Position numbers and translations under genes: made by a program. A stretch of 64,000 bases of DNA from Hsuehochloa calcarea (lineage: Eukaryota; Streptophyta; Magnoliopsida; Poales; Poaceae): contig CM070606.1 in the NCBI GenBank assembly GCA_036346395.1, forward strand, positions 12,820,915 to 12,884,914. The letters are read 5' to 3'. Numbering within the stretch: position 1 is the stretch's first letter; each line of letters begins with the position of its first letter. Positions 10,281 to 22,995 of the stretch are shown here, piece by piece. The notes below the pieces were generated by a model that saw only the letters and a program-made list of their open reading frames with translations, did not search any database and was not told where the DNA came from.

Positions 10281-13200
10281 TGGACGGACCGGGATTCACA
10301 CAACCAGAGACCCTACAGGCATACCAAGCTAGTCCCATGATCGTGAGCTAGCTTGCACAATTGCAACAATGATGCATTCATAACCATTCAACAACGAACT
10401 AATGAAGCGCACAAAGTAATATTAATTAAAGCAGCCAAAGACCTTATGGTCAAGGTTCTTACAAAAGTCGCCTCACGGGGCTTAGCAACAGCAGAGTATC
10501 ACGCGTGGAAATCTCAAAAATACGTGGAGCCCAATCGACATGCCCACGAGCAATCGAGTGGTGGGCGTGACCTAGTTCATGAAGTCTTCAAAGTAGCCTT
10601 CTTCATAGTACTCAACATTTCCGGTTCTTCCATTGGGATGATCAACAAAGGGCATAAAGCGGTGAGTACATAAAGTACTCGACAAGTCGTAGAGAAATGT
10701 ATGCACATAGTATTCATGCGAGGCTTAAGCAAGGGTGGCTTTATGGTTAATTTGCGAAAGCAAATTTGACAATAAATACATTAATTAGATTGCAAGCGAG
10801 TTTTAAAAGAATAATACATAGATAACCAAGTTCTTTTGAAACACACGGTGAACATCCTGTTCACTTCCCAACCATTCAACCAAACGTTTCCAACGAACCA
10901 AACCACATTTTTGAAAATACTACCCTTGCGCGAAATCACTGTGCATGTCCGTGAATCGGGGACACGGCTATTCAATAGATTTTGAACACTCTGCAGAGGT
11001 TATACGGCTTTACCCACAAGAGATAAATCACTTGCAATGTCCGTCGACACACTTCCGAGGGTGTGCGACTAAGTGACTATCACAAGGCCTTTACAAAGTT
11101 CCATTTTGCCTCGGTTACGCCAAGCTAAGGTTTCGCCATCACGACCCCTCTTGCGCCAATAATCAACCCTAACAGAACCGACTCAAAACTTCCCTAATTA
11201 GTTGGCGGTCCGTCCCATACCGGACTTATGGTTGCACGAGGTGACCTGATCAATGACTTGCAAAGTTAAGTCCTTAGTTGGTCGCTCGGACAAGTCTACC
11301 ACAACCCAATGTGCATCACACACCCACTCTAGCTTCCTACCTCAAGCCCGAGCATAAATCATTTTTGTTCAATCCCACCAAATGGCAATCCTCCCATGGC
11401 ACCACATCTTTTAATAAAAGTGGCCTCACACCACTGCTCCATAGTTCCATTAGCCAAATTTCAATAATCATTGAACATGTGATCGAAAGTACCGCTGTAA
11501 CTAAAGCATGTCTAAGCAATAATACGCTCCCAAGTTGGTAATACAACTATGTCCAACTAGTATTAACCATCCTAAGGTGTCCAAGGATATATGTCATTCA
11601 AGGAGATATTTCATTTTCAATTTATCAAGGAGGCATAATGGCATTTTGGTAAATATCTACTCCCAAAACCATTTTTAATAAAACTAGCCATGCATGATAA
11701 TCTAATACAATATACATTTGTAAAATGGGTTCAACATGGTCAAAGGCCTACGACTTGCCTTCGTTGACGAGAGAGGGTCTTGATCGTCGAATCAAGAAAT
11801 CTTCCAAGCGCCTAATCTACACGCGAGAATAGCAACAAATAAATAAAACAGCACCAAATGAACTCCAAAAATTACAAAACCAGTACCAAATGAAAGAGGA
11901 TGAATTTATATGAATTTAGAAATTTGGATCACCCAAATCGAGTTCGGATGTGAAAGTTATAGCTAAACGAAGTTGAAAATCACATAAAATGATGGATTTA
12001 GGGTTTTCGGATTTTTCGAATTATTTTTCAAGCGAAAATCGGACTTTGACGCCGTCAGCAAGCGTGCGTGTGCGCTTACGTGGCGCCCACGCGGCGAACG
12101 CCGACGCTTGGCGCCGACGTGGCGCCATGTGGTGGCCACGTGGGCTCGGGCCCACCGCGAGAGAGAGAGAGAGGAGAGAGAGGCGAGGAGCGCGGCAGCG
12201 GCGGCGGCGAGTCGGGAAGACGGCGGGCGGCAGAACGGAGAACGCAGAGACGCTGAGAGACGCGGCGGCGCTGGCGGCGGAGGCGGGAAGAAGACGGAGA
12301 GAAGCGCGAAATGGCGAGAGAGAGAAGAGAAAGAGAGGAGAAGAGGCGCTGGATTTATAGAGCTTGAGCGGAGTGGGACGCGCGCGACGGACGGCGCTGC
12401 TGCCCGGCGGACGCGGCCGAGGCGCGGAGAGGCGACGGATGCGACGGCGCCGATTCGCGCGGCGAGATTCGCGCGCCTTGCGCGCGACGTGGGAGAGAGA
12501 ACGCGGCGCGACGAAGACGACGAGCGGGCGCCGTCCGATTTCGACGGACGGTGGGGAGCGAGGAGGCGCGGTGAAGGACGGCCGTCCGATTTCGACGGAC
12601 GGCTGGAAATTCAACGAGGCGGAGGGAGACGAATCGGCGCCGTCCGATTTCGACGGGACGGTGGGAAGCGAAAAACGCGAAGCGCGGCGATGGCGTCGGA
12701 TCGCGATCCAACGGCGGAGAAGAAAGAGCGGCGGCGATGGAGACGAACGGCGCGGCGAACGGAACGGCCGGATCTTGATCCAACGGCCGGAAGACGGGCG
12801 ACGCGGCGGGCGAGGAGCCACACGATGAGGATCCAATGGCGAGGCGAGCGCGCGCGAGCGGGTGAGGGAGCGGGAGGAGCGGGGAACGATCTTTGGCCGG
12901 CTAGGGTTTCGGCCCACGCACAGAGAAAAGATTTAAAATCCATTTTTGATTTTAGAAATTCAAATAAATCAAAAGGCAATTTAGAAAATAGCAAATAGAC
13001 TCCAAAAATTCTAGAAAAATTCACAGAAATTACTTGAATTATTCTAGACTTAATAAAAATACTTTTAACTTTAAATTTTCTTTTTCTTTTGCAATTAAAT
13101 TAATTTTTAATTTCGGGTAAAACAAAAATCAATTTCTAAAATCCAATAAATCCAAGGAAATTCTTAAAATAATAAGTTTTGATTTTAAATTCAAGAAAAC

Positions 13201-13351
13201 TCAATTAAACCAACTTTAATTTAATTGAAGTTTGATTACTCACATTAAACTGCAATTAAATTTTAAAATTTCAAAATTAAGCTTTGGGCAAATAGAAGCA
13301 AATGGTTTTCTTTTAAAATTTTTCAAAAACTCCGAAAAACGGGATGCTACA
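10281..13351 (-). repeat. Ty3/gypsy (Tekay-type) LTR shared by two internal regions
   Basis: This ~3.07-kb LTR resembles in layout the LTRs of the element at 52304-63914. It starts with a GGACC-type motif and a leader-like block, has an AT-rich centre with cat-ggctaagc-type motifs, a GC-rich block at 12050-12900, and ends with gggatgctaca at 13351. A primer site and gag lie to the left (5' LTR role). A purine-rich tract and pol lie to the right (3' LTR role). The exact left edge is uncertain by a few bases. The GC-rich block has long ORFs on both strands, which I attribute to composition. Confidence 0.75.
12531..12661. repeat. Three copies of a 21-bp hairpin motif in the LTR
   Basis: CCGTCCGATTTCGACGGACGG occurs at 12531-12551 and 12582-12602, and with one inserted G at 12640-12661. 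Each copy can fold as a 7-bp stem (CCGTCCG/CGGACGG). Related GATCGGACGGCT motifs occur in the LTRs near 54893 and 63554. Confidence 0.75.
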
Positions 13352-15447
13352 AACCTACCCCTCTTAAAGGGAATCTCGACCCCGAGATTCAGGCTGACTA
13401 AAGAATAGGTGGGGAAACTCAGCCTTCAGGTCTTCTTCTCGTTCCCAAGTGGCTTCTTCTTCGGTGTGGTTGCTCCACTGGACCTTGCAGAAACGGATGA
13501 TCTTGCTTCTTGTCACTCGTTCTGCTACTTCCAAGATCTTGATGGGATGCTCCTTGTAGGTGAGGTCTTCTTGCAGGGCAATTGCTTCCATTGGCATCTG
13601 CTCTTGAACACACGCAAACACTTCTTCAATCTGCGACACGTGGAAGACATTATGCACATCCGATACCGAGGCGGAGCTCCAACCGTAAGCGACTTCTCCT
13701 CTTGGGCTAGGATCGGAAAGGTCCGATGTACCTTGGTGCAAGCTTTCACTTACTCAAACGACGCATCCTTTGAGAGGCGACACCTTCAGTACACATGATC
13801 TCCAGTGCAAAAGCTAGATCTCTGCGACAGTTATCGGCGATAACTCTTCCGCACTGTCTCATCTTTGTTTTCAGCCTTTCTCTGATTGATCGAACTTGCT
13901 CTTCGGCTTTTTCCAAAATATCTGGCCCAAACACTTGCCTTTCGCCTACTTCATTCCAATACAACGGTGTTCGTGATTTTCTTCCAAAAGAGCTTCAAAT
14001 GGAGACATCGGAGGCTTGATTTGTAATCATTGTTATAGGAAAACTCGTGCATAAGGTAGCATTTGATCCCAATCGTCTCTGATTTGCTAAGGCACAAGCC
14101 CTTAACATATCTTCTAGGATTTGATTTACTCTTTCTGTCGACCATCCGTGCTGGGATGATAAGTCAGATCAAATTTAGATTAGTACCCAAAACAACGTGC
14201 AACACTCGCCAAAATCTTGAGGTGAACTGGGTTCCTCGATCTGACACGATCTTCTTCGGCACTCCATGCTGGCACACTATCTTTGCCATGTACAATTCTG
14301 CGAGTCTATCACCAGAGTAAGTGGTCTTGACTGGGAGAAAGTGAGCAACTTTGGTTAGACGATCCACAATTACCCAGATAGAATCATAGCCTGACTTTGT
14401 CCTTGGCAAACCAGTGATAAAATCCATGCCAATTTCTTCCCATTTCCATTCGTGCACTTTCAAGGGTTGCGGGAGTCCAGCGAGTCTTTGATGCTCGGCT
14501 TTAACTCATCGCGGACATCACATTGAGCTACATACTCGGCAATCTCACGCTTCATGCTAGGCCACCAATACATTTCTTTGAGGTCTTGGTACATCTTTGT
14601 GCTTCCAGGGTGAATGGAATACAAAGTTTCATGGGCTTCCTTGAGTATCACCGCTAAGCTCTTTTGCGATCTGGAACACGATTCGCTTGTCAAACCAAAT
14701 GGTGCCTTGCTCATCTTCCAAAATCTCGGGCTTTACCCTTCTTCATGTTGCTCTTAATTTCCTTAATATTGGCATCTCCAACTTGAGCTTCCTTGATCTG
14801 ATTCCGCAAAGTGGGTTGAACTTCTAGGGCAGCTAGATAACCTTCTTCAACCAACTCTAACTTGAGCTTCAGGAACTCTTCATGAAGGGTCAGGTGATTT
14901 TCCTTGATCGTCGGTATTGCAATAGACTTTTCTGCTCAAGGCGTCTGCCACAACATTAGCTTTGCCTGGGTGGTAATGGATTCCAATATCATAATCCTTT
15001 ATTAACTCTAACCACCTTCTTTGCCTCATATTAAGATCAGCCTGAGTGAAAATGTACTTCAAACTCTTATGGTCCGTAGACTTCACAATGATTACCAATA
15101 AGGTAATGACGCCATATCTTTAAAGCATGCACTACTGGCGACTAACTCCAAGTCATGAGTGGGGTAATTCACTTCATGAGGCCTCAATTGACGGGAAGCA
15201 TAGGCTACTACCTTCCTTTCTTGCATCAGGACACAACCAAGTCCTTGCCGGGATGCATCACAGAAAATCTCAAAATCCTTCCGGACATCGGGCAAAATCA
15301 ACACCGGAGCTGTTGTCAGACGCTTCTTCAACTCTTGAAAACTTTGCTCACAATCTGTTGTCCAAGCAAATTTCTTTTCTTTCTTCAACAGCTGAGTGAG
15401 GGGTCTTGCTATCTTGGAGAATCCTTCTATGAATCGACGAAGTGCTA
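13352..15447 (-). pseudogene. Ty3/gypsy pol 3' part: RNase H, integrase, chromodomain
   Basis: Read on the - strand from 15447. 15388-15092 gives FAWTTDCEQSFQELKKRL and FEIFCDASRQGLGCVLMQ, the end of reverse transcriptase and start of RNase H with its catalytic Asp. 15098-14880 gives STDHKSLKYIF and HYHPGKANVVADALSRK, the RNase H end. 14714-14460 is the integrase HHCC region. 14463-14164 is the integrase core (WEEIGMDFITGLPR, HGVPKKIVSDRGTQFTSRFW). 13741-13364 gives VHNVFHVSQ and KVQWSNHTEEEATWE, the chromodomain of chromoviruses. It is frame-broken and ends at a purine-rich tract beside the LTR at 13351. Reverse transcriptase core and gag are missing; the sequence stops matching pol near 15447. 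Confidence 0.82.
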
Positions 15448-16408
15448 TCTTTCTTCAACAGCTGAGTTTGCCTCAATGAAGTGCGATTATCTCGAGGATT
15501 TCTCGTACGCTTATCGGAGTGTTGACCCTGTTCATCACCGAAGGTGTCCTTACCATTGCCATGAGTGGTCGCAATGTGCGATCGTTGGGGTGTCCCAATC
15601 CTATCTCTAGGAGAGTGATCATCACCTGAGGAAAGGACGAAGACATCCCGTTGACGACCTCCAGTTGCGCTCGAGGCCTCCTCGCTTGAGGAGTAGTCGA
15701 AAGACATCGTCTGACGACTTGGTGCAAACCCCTCCAGGAAGGAGAATTCCGGGTTATAACCATCTCCATCTGCAAATGAGCACTGCGATGGGATGGTTGA
15801 ACTCGTAGGAAAAGCATGTTCGACCCCATCCTCACTGGGGCTAACCGGAGAGATAGTACCACAGGTGCTGATGAGGCTCCAGAATGATGGCTTCTAGGAC
15901 TTGTCGTGCCAGGTAAGACTGCCATAGGCAGACTTGAACATTTGCAGGGGGAGACCTCGCCATGTCCTGGGTCTACCTCGGAGCAGTCCTAATTGTGGTC
16001 GGATTGACCCTTGCCTTTTGAGGAAGCTGGTTCTTCATTTGAACGTAACGTTGTGGGGGATAAGAATCCTTCCCCAACTCCATCGGTGGTACGGTCTCCT
16101 GGAGAATGATCTCCAGAGGAGACATCACCATCGGATGATACAATACTCAGCTTGTAATCGAAGCCGGCATCCATGCCGATATCTGGGTAATCATCCAAGT
16201 CGAGCCAGTTCTCCTTGTTCTACTCTCCTATTATGGAAGCATTAGAGTGGGGACAAATCGAAAGAAACCTGATGACCAGAAGATCCCCACGGTCGGCACC
16301 AGCTGCCGGTGTTTTAGAACCGAACTTACGTAATGATTATTTGATTTGCGGGGTCTCCAAGGCTCAAATCACGCAGAGAGAAAGACATAGTTATTTAAAT
16401 AGGTTCGT
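15448..16408. other. Unassigned segment joined to truncated pol
   Basis: It starts with a second copy of ctttcttcaacagctgag and then departs from pol. The - strand has open stretches (15925-15473, 15707-15348, 16198-15989) rich in Ser, Asp and Gly, with SSEEASS and SSGDDHSP-like acidic patches. I recognise no family. It may be interior sequence of another retroelement whose LTR fragment follows at 16409. Confidence 0.4.
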
Positions 16409-17100
16409 GTAGGATCGCGGGAAGGTTATGATAGCATACAAAAAAATTCTACCACGCAACCAAGGAACCTTCGCTAGTAATAGATCACGAGATTACCACT
16501 AGACGCGTCGACTCATAGCGGAAGTACAGTCGATGTAGCGAGTTGAGGACCTCACCGCAGCCGTTCGGCTACTCGTCGACGGAGCCACTCCGGGGTCTCT
16601 GGTCGTTCTTCAGCTCGGGTAAGTTCGCATTGACCTATAGGAGCTTAGGTGTGTTTTCGTTGTTCTTTTGGTATTGCCCATTCGGAGAGTTCTCCCGGGC
16701 CATACCTACTCGGCCGCACTCCGTGGTCGTACCACCGTAGCAGCCATACTCCGACCCGTACTGGCCGCCGGTTGAACCGTTAAACTTTTAGACACTCATC
16801 CTCGCCTTTGGTCGGGCGCTCGCGATCGGAGAAGCCGCCGAGCCATCGCGAAGCGTATGGGAGGAGGGCCTCGTGGTCGGACTTCCACCGATCCACCATA
16901 GCTTAGTCGTAAGTTCTACTACGAGTTGTAATCTGGTCGTAAGTCTTACCACGACTATGTTGGGGTCATAAGTTTTTCACGACTTATACCTAGTCGTAAG
17001 TCCGCTCTCACGACTAGTACCCGTCAGAAGTCTTCACGACCGTAGCGATCGTAAGTCCTTCTACGACTATGTCATGGTCGTAAGACCTTCTGTTGGTCGT
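16409..17100 (-). repeat. Copia LTR fragment with TCGTAAG repeats
   Basis: It begins TGTAGGATCG and then matches 20731-20860 closely (ctaccacgcaacc, agtaatagatcacgagattacc). At 16915-17100 there is an array of TCGTAAGT and its near-complement ACGACTA in alternation. The other LTR end (TTCCAACA on the + strand) is absent, so it is truncated. No primer site lies next to it. Confidence 0.65.
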
Positions 17101-17103
17101 AAC

Positions 17104-19028
17104 TTTAGCATTAAGAATCCAAATCAATTGGTTCTTGTTGCTAATTTCTTTATAAATTATTCTCTTGCTACTGTGAAATTTTTAGAATTTTTGGAGAAGG
17201 TTTGCTGTTGCGTCTTGGCATTTTATTCATTTTTATCGGTTGCTTTTCGCCTTCTCGTTAGGATCCGAAGAGCACATTGACAATATTGGCGATCCTTAGC
17301 AACATCCTGACCCACAGCAAGCAGGCAAGCAGTTTGATCATGTTAATCCTATTAGTTTTCAAGTCTACTATATTGATTTCAACTCGTGTGTATGCATTGC
17401 TATTTTGTTGTCAAATTATGGTTAGTATCCTATAGTTGCATAATCTGTAGGACTTGTTTATCCTCTACTACCATGAGCTTAGGTTATTTGCTGTGGTCAG
17501 AGTTCGATGGATGGACTCTGGTCACTTAGTAGTTTTCGATTGGAAATTGCTTAGAAAGGCTTAGTTTCGGTAGTACTGGGCGGTCATCGATTGTAGTCGA
17601 TGATCTTGATCACACCTTACTTATTATGCCATTATGTCCAGCACTCGTGCTTGGTTATTTTGTAAAGTCAAAATCTGAAAATGGGAAACTGATTTGGACT
17701 TGGGCAAGTGGTCGGATGGTGGGTTATTGGGTTTGTGGTTGTCTTGCCTAAGTCAACAAGGACCGAACATCTTGTGTCACACTCTCCAAGTATTTTTGCG
17801 TGCTAACCACGCGAGAGGGATATGGGACCTCTCTTGACTTAGTACTTTGGCGTGTGTTATCTCCGAGTCGCAGGAGGGGGTTTTGTGTGTTGTGTGAAAC
17901 ATGATATGTGTTCTTGTGTTCTTGTGTTGGGTGTGCGGTGGTGGAGATTCCGGGTAGGCTCTCCACCTCGAGGAGCGTCGTAGTTGTCCAAGGCTTTACC
18001 CGGGAAGGGTAGTTGACCGAGGCTTTACGAGGACTCCGACACAACGTATGGGTTTCTATCCATACGGGCGGCTCGTGGGGTAATGCACAATATTGAAAAT
18101 GTCTCGTAGGACTTAGCCGTGCCGGCATACCCACGGAAGTGTGCTTAATAGCTTGGCAAAAGGCATGTCTCATGCGTGTGGAGTACAGTGGTACACCCTG
18201 CAGGATAAAACTATTCAAATAGCCTCGTCCTAGGTTATGGACACGCTTGGTTAGGTTTTGCAAGAGTTAGACTACAACCTTTTAAATTAAAAATTTGACA
18301 TGGGTGGTATGAATGGGTAATTCATGCTATTGTTGTGGTGACTAAGGGTTTAGTCACTTCCAGGATTGTTGTTGTTCTTTATCTACTGTTATATTGTTGT
18401 CCTTTGCAATTATTTGAACATTAAAAACTGATTTGTTAACTTGCTTTTAAATGTACTACATTATTGCAAATAAAGATGGCTTTGTGTTGAAAATGAAACG
18501 TACAACCTCCACTCAAAAAGCTTGCATATAGATATGTACAGGTCTGTTACTCTACATGTAAGTCTTGCGAGTACATTCAAAGTACTCACCCGGCTTTGCT
18601 GGGCTCTTTGTTGTGAGGAGGAAGGTGAGCCCCAAGGGCCTCACTTTTGTGAAATGTGCTGTGGATTCGACGACTAGCTTGGCGGTCCGGTCGGTTGCCT
18701 TGTGGGTTAAAGGCACACTGATTGGCTCTTTTGTTTATGGCCATCTTATGGCACTTTTGCTTCCGCTGTTAAACTTCTTTATGTATATGTCATTTGGCCT
18801 ACGGCCTATCTTTGTAATAATTATCCTTTGATTATGTTATCTTCTGGATTGTTGTTTTTGCTTCGGTTCTATGTGAATGAATGGAATTGATGCATGAACT
18901 TTGTAAAGGGGTGTGTATACTGCATTTCTGGGAAGTATACATGTCTCGAGTCTCGGCTTATCTGATTTGTGATGCTAGGGCCGAATGGATGGCTAAGCAT
19001 TACAAGCCCGATAAACCGGGGTCTCACA
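17104..19028 (+). repeat. Solo or truncated LTR, probably gypsy, + orientation
   Basis: No coding region is visible. The right end ggggtctcaca at 19018-19028 looks like an LTR terminus in + orientation. An open frame on the - strand (18263-17748, 171 aa) is unlike any family I know and is probably fortuitous. Confidence 0.45.
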
Positions 19029-19060
19029 ATATCGTAGACCTCGATGTTCCCAAACTGCTT

Positions 19061-19330
19061 CTAAAGGTCTAAGATCATGGCAGCAAGCATGAGGCAGCTA
19101 ACATAAAGGGACTCATCACATGCCTTTTTATAGGCGGTTTTAAGAGTAGCAACAGCATTTTCAGTAGACACATCTGGAATTGGTTCCTCCAGAACATTTT
19201 TCTTTTTATCTTGCCTAAGAAGAATTCTTAGGTTGCGGGACCAATCCGTAAAATTTGTTCCATTCAGTTTTTCCTTATCAAGTATCGAACGTAAAACAAA
19301 ACTGGAGGTAGGTACAGCAGTTGGTGCCAT
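19061..19330 (-). pseudogene. Copia Gag N-terminus (Angela/BARE-like), truncated
   Basis: This 89-residue frame contains SILDKEKLNGTNFTDWSRNLRI followed by KKNVLEEPIPDVS and ATLKTAYKKACDESL. This is the start of the Gag polyprotein of Angela/BARE-type copia elements, which packages the element's RNA. It lies downstream (- strand) of the matching primer site and LTR. Similarity stops at 19061, where the LTR fragment ending near 19028 begins nearby, so the rest of gag and all of pol are lost. Confidence 0.8.
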
Positions 19331-20716
19331 GATCTACTACACAAAATATGCAAAACTAAGACATATATTCAAGAAAAATAACTTCTATTAAACAATTTAA
19401 TAAAGATAGTCCCACTAAACACCATGTCCCTCTTATGACATTTAGTGATTCAAGACCCACAATCAGTTAATCTACTAGTGAGCTTTGGCATCACTGCTAG
19501 AAGATTAGTGAATTTGGTAAGCAACCCTTAGCTAATCATATCTCTATATGACTCTTGTTGTTGGGCCGCATCTCTATGCTATAGCACCCAACCCTATACC
19601 CCAAGGTCCATAACTGTTATGATGACCTTGTCAAGTTAAACCAATGCTATGTGTGTAAGTATCCGACACAAACTCATCTAGTCAAGGAATATTAATGGCA
19701 CTCTGCTTTAGCAAGACCTACCATTAACTTTGGATGGTCCAGCTAATTAGGAGGGCATTAATTTAACTTAATATTATGTAAGTGAATTATACTTCTACCA
19801 TGTCAAAAGCATTTAAAGCAATTAAATAACATGCATAGGAATAAATGAACAGGTATATAAAGGCCTTCACAGATAATCAAATTGTATTGCGATATAGTAT
19901 AACCCTTCCACATGGTGTCTCCATCGTCGTGCTTCATGTTCGCCATGTCTCTAAGTGGCCAATTCCTCCAAGTACTCCCACTAAGCCCTAATAGCACTAG
20001 TAATAAATTACACAAAGTGAAGAAGCATCACAAGTCGATACACAGGTCGTTATACAAATATAGACAAATTTTGGGTCTGCAATAAGCATGACACGCAAGT
20101 CATTAATATTACACACATACATGCATCTCATACATCATGGGTCATATTATTCACAAAAACAAGGTAGGCATAGAATCACATTCTATATAACAGATGGTGT
20201 GAACTAGCAATACCAAAAACCAAGTTAAGATCCTAGTCCACAGGGGTGGCAACCCGCACCAGAAGGGCGGTAACCCTATCCATCTACCAAGGTCCTTTTC
20301 GGCGGTTCCGCTCACCGGTGAGCGGAGCGGGGTTACAGGGGCAAGAGCCCATGTTTCGAAAATTTTTCGGGCCATGTGGATCTAATCTCCGTCTATGTAA
20401 ATCGCATTGGATTAATCACATTAACCATTTACGATCGCAACTCCGATTCGATCAACAGATTGATCTTCGCGTGCTCATGGAATTACGATCACCGCTCGCC
20501 TTGATGATGGAAACCGACCGGTAGAGGCAAGTCGTGATACGATCATGAACATACAATCACGGAATAACGATCATGCACCCATCTTGTGACCACCGTGCAT
20601 GGACGATCATATCAACCATCGCCAAAACAATCTATGACCAACAAAACATAAATAGATCACATCTATGACTTCCACATGTCACAATATGCATCTAATCAAT
20701 CTAAAACTAGTCAGAT
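19331..20716. other. Leader of the truncated copia element
   Basis: Non-coding sequence between the gag start and the primer binding site. I see no gene. Confidence 0.5.
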
Positions 20717-20729
20717 GGCTCTAATACCA
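20717..20729 (-). other. Primer binding site of the truncated copia element
   Basis: Reverse strand TGGTATTAGAGCC differs by one base from the complement of the initiator tRNA-Met 3' end and abuts the LTR at 20731. Confidence 0.8.
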
Positions 20730-20730
20730 C

Positions 20731-22280
20731 CGTAGGATCATGGGAAGTCTACGATAGCACAAAAAATTATACCATGCAACCAACGAACCTCTCGCTAGTA
20801 ATAGATCACGAGATTACCACTAGATACGCCGACTCGTAGCGGAAGTAGAGTCGATGTAGCGAGTTGACACAGTAGTGGTCCTACTTATTGCGCGTCTTCT
20901 CCTCCTGCTCCAATGATTGTCACGGGTTGTGGATCGTCCTAGTACTGATGTTTCGCAACAACACCTCCAAGGTATCCACACGTACGTGGCAGGGACACCA
21001 CGCGCTGGAGTGCTAGTGCCGGCGGTGTGGTTGAGGAAGGCGTGTCTATTAGGGTTTCAAGAATTCTTCAAAAGGATTACTACACCCCGTGTCACCGCCC
21101 CTCAATTTATAGGCATCCATAATGGGTCTCGAACTGGAGGCTCATTCGGAACTCGTGGCCTACAAGAATTCGGATCACCATTCAAATAAAATCATTGCCC
21201 TTTAAGTGTGTGACCCAAAAGGTTCATGTGTAATCAGTTGTGAATTGGAAACTCTTTTTTGACCACAAGCCATCAGCGGTACCTAGCAGCACATAACGAT
21301 TCCCGAACACACGTAAAATATATCGGATGAACCTTAATGCAATATGATCTAAGACCAGGTTCTTATCACTTACGACCAACTCGCACTTAGTCACGACCAC
21401 TCCATACTTAGTTACGACCAGTTTGTAACTCCTTACGACCAGTTGGTGATTACGCCGACCGCCATTTACGACCAACTCCGACCAATCTATATCTCTATAC
21501 GACCAGCTCGTATCTGGTCGAACCGAAAGACCTGCTTGTGTATTCTCCCTTTACCTCACGATATCTGGATCCACTCCAGGTGAGATAATTTGTCATCCAT
21601 AGACTGTTCAATACTTTCTCGATCAAGTGTCGAATAACTTAATGTGGTCGACACTTCAACCACTAGTGGCATGGCCATGAACTTTCTTTATATGACCACA
21701 ACGAGGGGCACAGAGACATCTCTGATGTTATTTTAGGAGGGACAAATCTCATATCTGACCATTCACATTCCTCCGCATGTTTCATAGCATACCTGAATGC
21801 TACATTTATAATCGCTTAGTTACAAGTAGCGCTCGCAACCCCTAAGAGTGCTATTACACATGTAGGAAACCATACTGATATCGGGTCTCTAAGAATTATA
21901 CATCATCATTGCTTGAGACCAACTAATAACACATAGAATCATAACAATCTCAATAATGTCTCAAGGTGGATCTTATCCAACACTATATTCTCTAACATTT
22001 GTCCATATTATTGGTTTGATATCTTCATATCTATGACATATGAAATATAGTCATCAACCAATACATATGCTAGTCTATTCATATGTGTCCTCATATGTTT
22101 CTGACTAGGGAATATTTAAGAATAATCATCGTAGAAATACATAGTTTCACAATCAAGTCACGTACTTGATAATAAATATTAACGATATTATTCCAGGAAT
22201 AAGATAACATATTATCCAATGTTATGAACATAACAAAATATAACCATCTCTATGATTACCTTTAGGGCATATTTCCAACA
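20731..22280 (-). repeat. 5' LTR of the copia element (Angela/BARE-like)
   Basis: On the - strand it begins TGTTGGAAATATGCCCTAAAG, the signature start of Angela/BARE LTRs, and ends near GATCCTACG. It is 1.55 kb long. Arrays of CTTACGACCA motifs lie at 21365-21530. The left side carries the primer site and gag; a right-hand partner LTR with this interior is not present. Confidence 0.82.
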
Positions 22281-22995
22281 GTTCGGGCCTTCTCCGGAGA
22301 GAATAACAACCCTAATCATGTGTGGCTATATTGAGTATGCTGGTTACTGGGTACAGATCAAGAGAAAGACTGAAATGCAATGCTTTGTGCTCCTGATCGT
22401 GTCTATCTTCCTCTTGTCCGTCCTCTCCTCCACCCCCACCCCCGTTGTCTAGTGATTCCTCCTTTTATAGCGTGCTCGCAGTGGGCGATAATTTCTCCAG
22501 GTCAACGGGTGTATCAATGCTTCAGATGATGACACCGTTATCGGATATTACTGTTGGAGAAGTAGCGTTCCCACATCGTCAGGTAGTTATCACCAGGACA
22601 GAGAGATTAACCGTGCAGTTATTCCAGAGAATAATAGCGTATACTTACTGTTTAGATGCCCTAAGCAATTGGACATACTTGTCTGTAAGCTCGATCGATT
22701 ATAGGATTGTCGTAACTGATTTGGTCGTAGAAAGGCATACAACCATGAGGTGATCGTAGAAGAACTTACGATCTCGTGCTAGTCGTAGAAGAACTTACGA
22801 CTATGGGGTGGTCATAGCTGACCTGGTCGTAGAAAGACTTACGACCATGAGGTGATCATAGAAGAACTTACGATCATGAGGTAGTCATAGAAGATCTTGC
22901 AACTCCAGCTTCTCCCTTAAGAACATTAAGCGGTATACTCAAGAACCATATAATAGCATCATTATCCATAACAAGGATTACAGATAAATAATTAA
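22281..22995. repeat. Retroelement fragment with TCGTAGAAGAACTTACGA repeats
   Basis: No gene is recognised. At 22690-22900 a ~35-40-bp unit containing tcgtagaagaacttacga repeats about six times with variation, in the opposite orientation to the arrays at 16915 and 21365. It probably comes from a related LTR in inverse orientation. Confidence 0.5.

Noticed and set aside
12021..12998. Long overlapping ORFs on both strands (298 and 296 codons)
   Set aside because: They lie in a GC-rich LTR block, overlap each other antisense, and are low-complexity Arg/Ser/Pro or Glu/Arg text with no domain.
17748..18263. 171-codon - strand ORF
   Set aside because: Lies in an LTR-like non-coding segment and matches no family I recognise.
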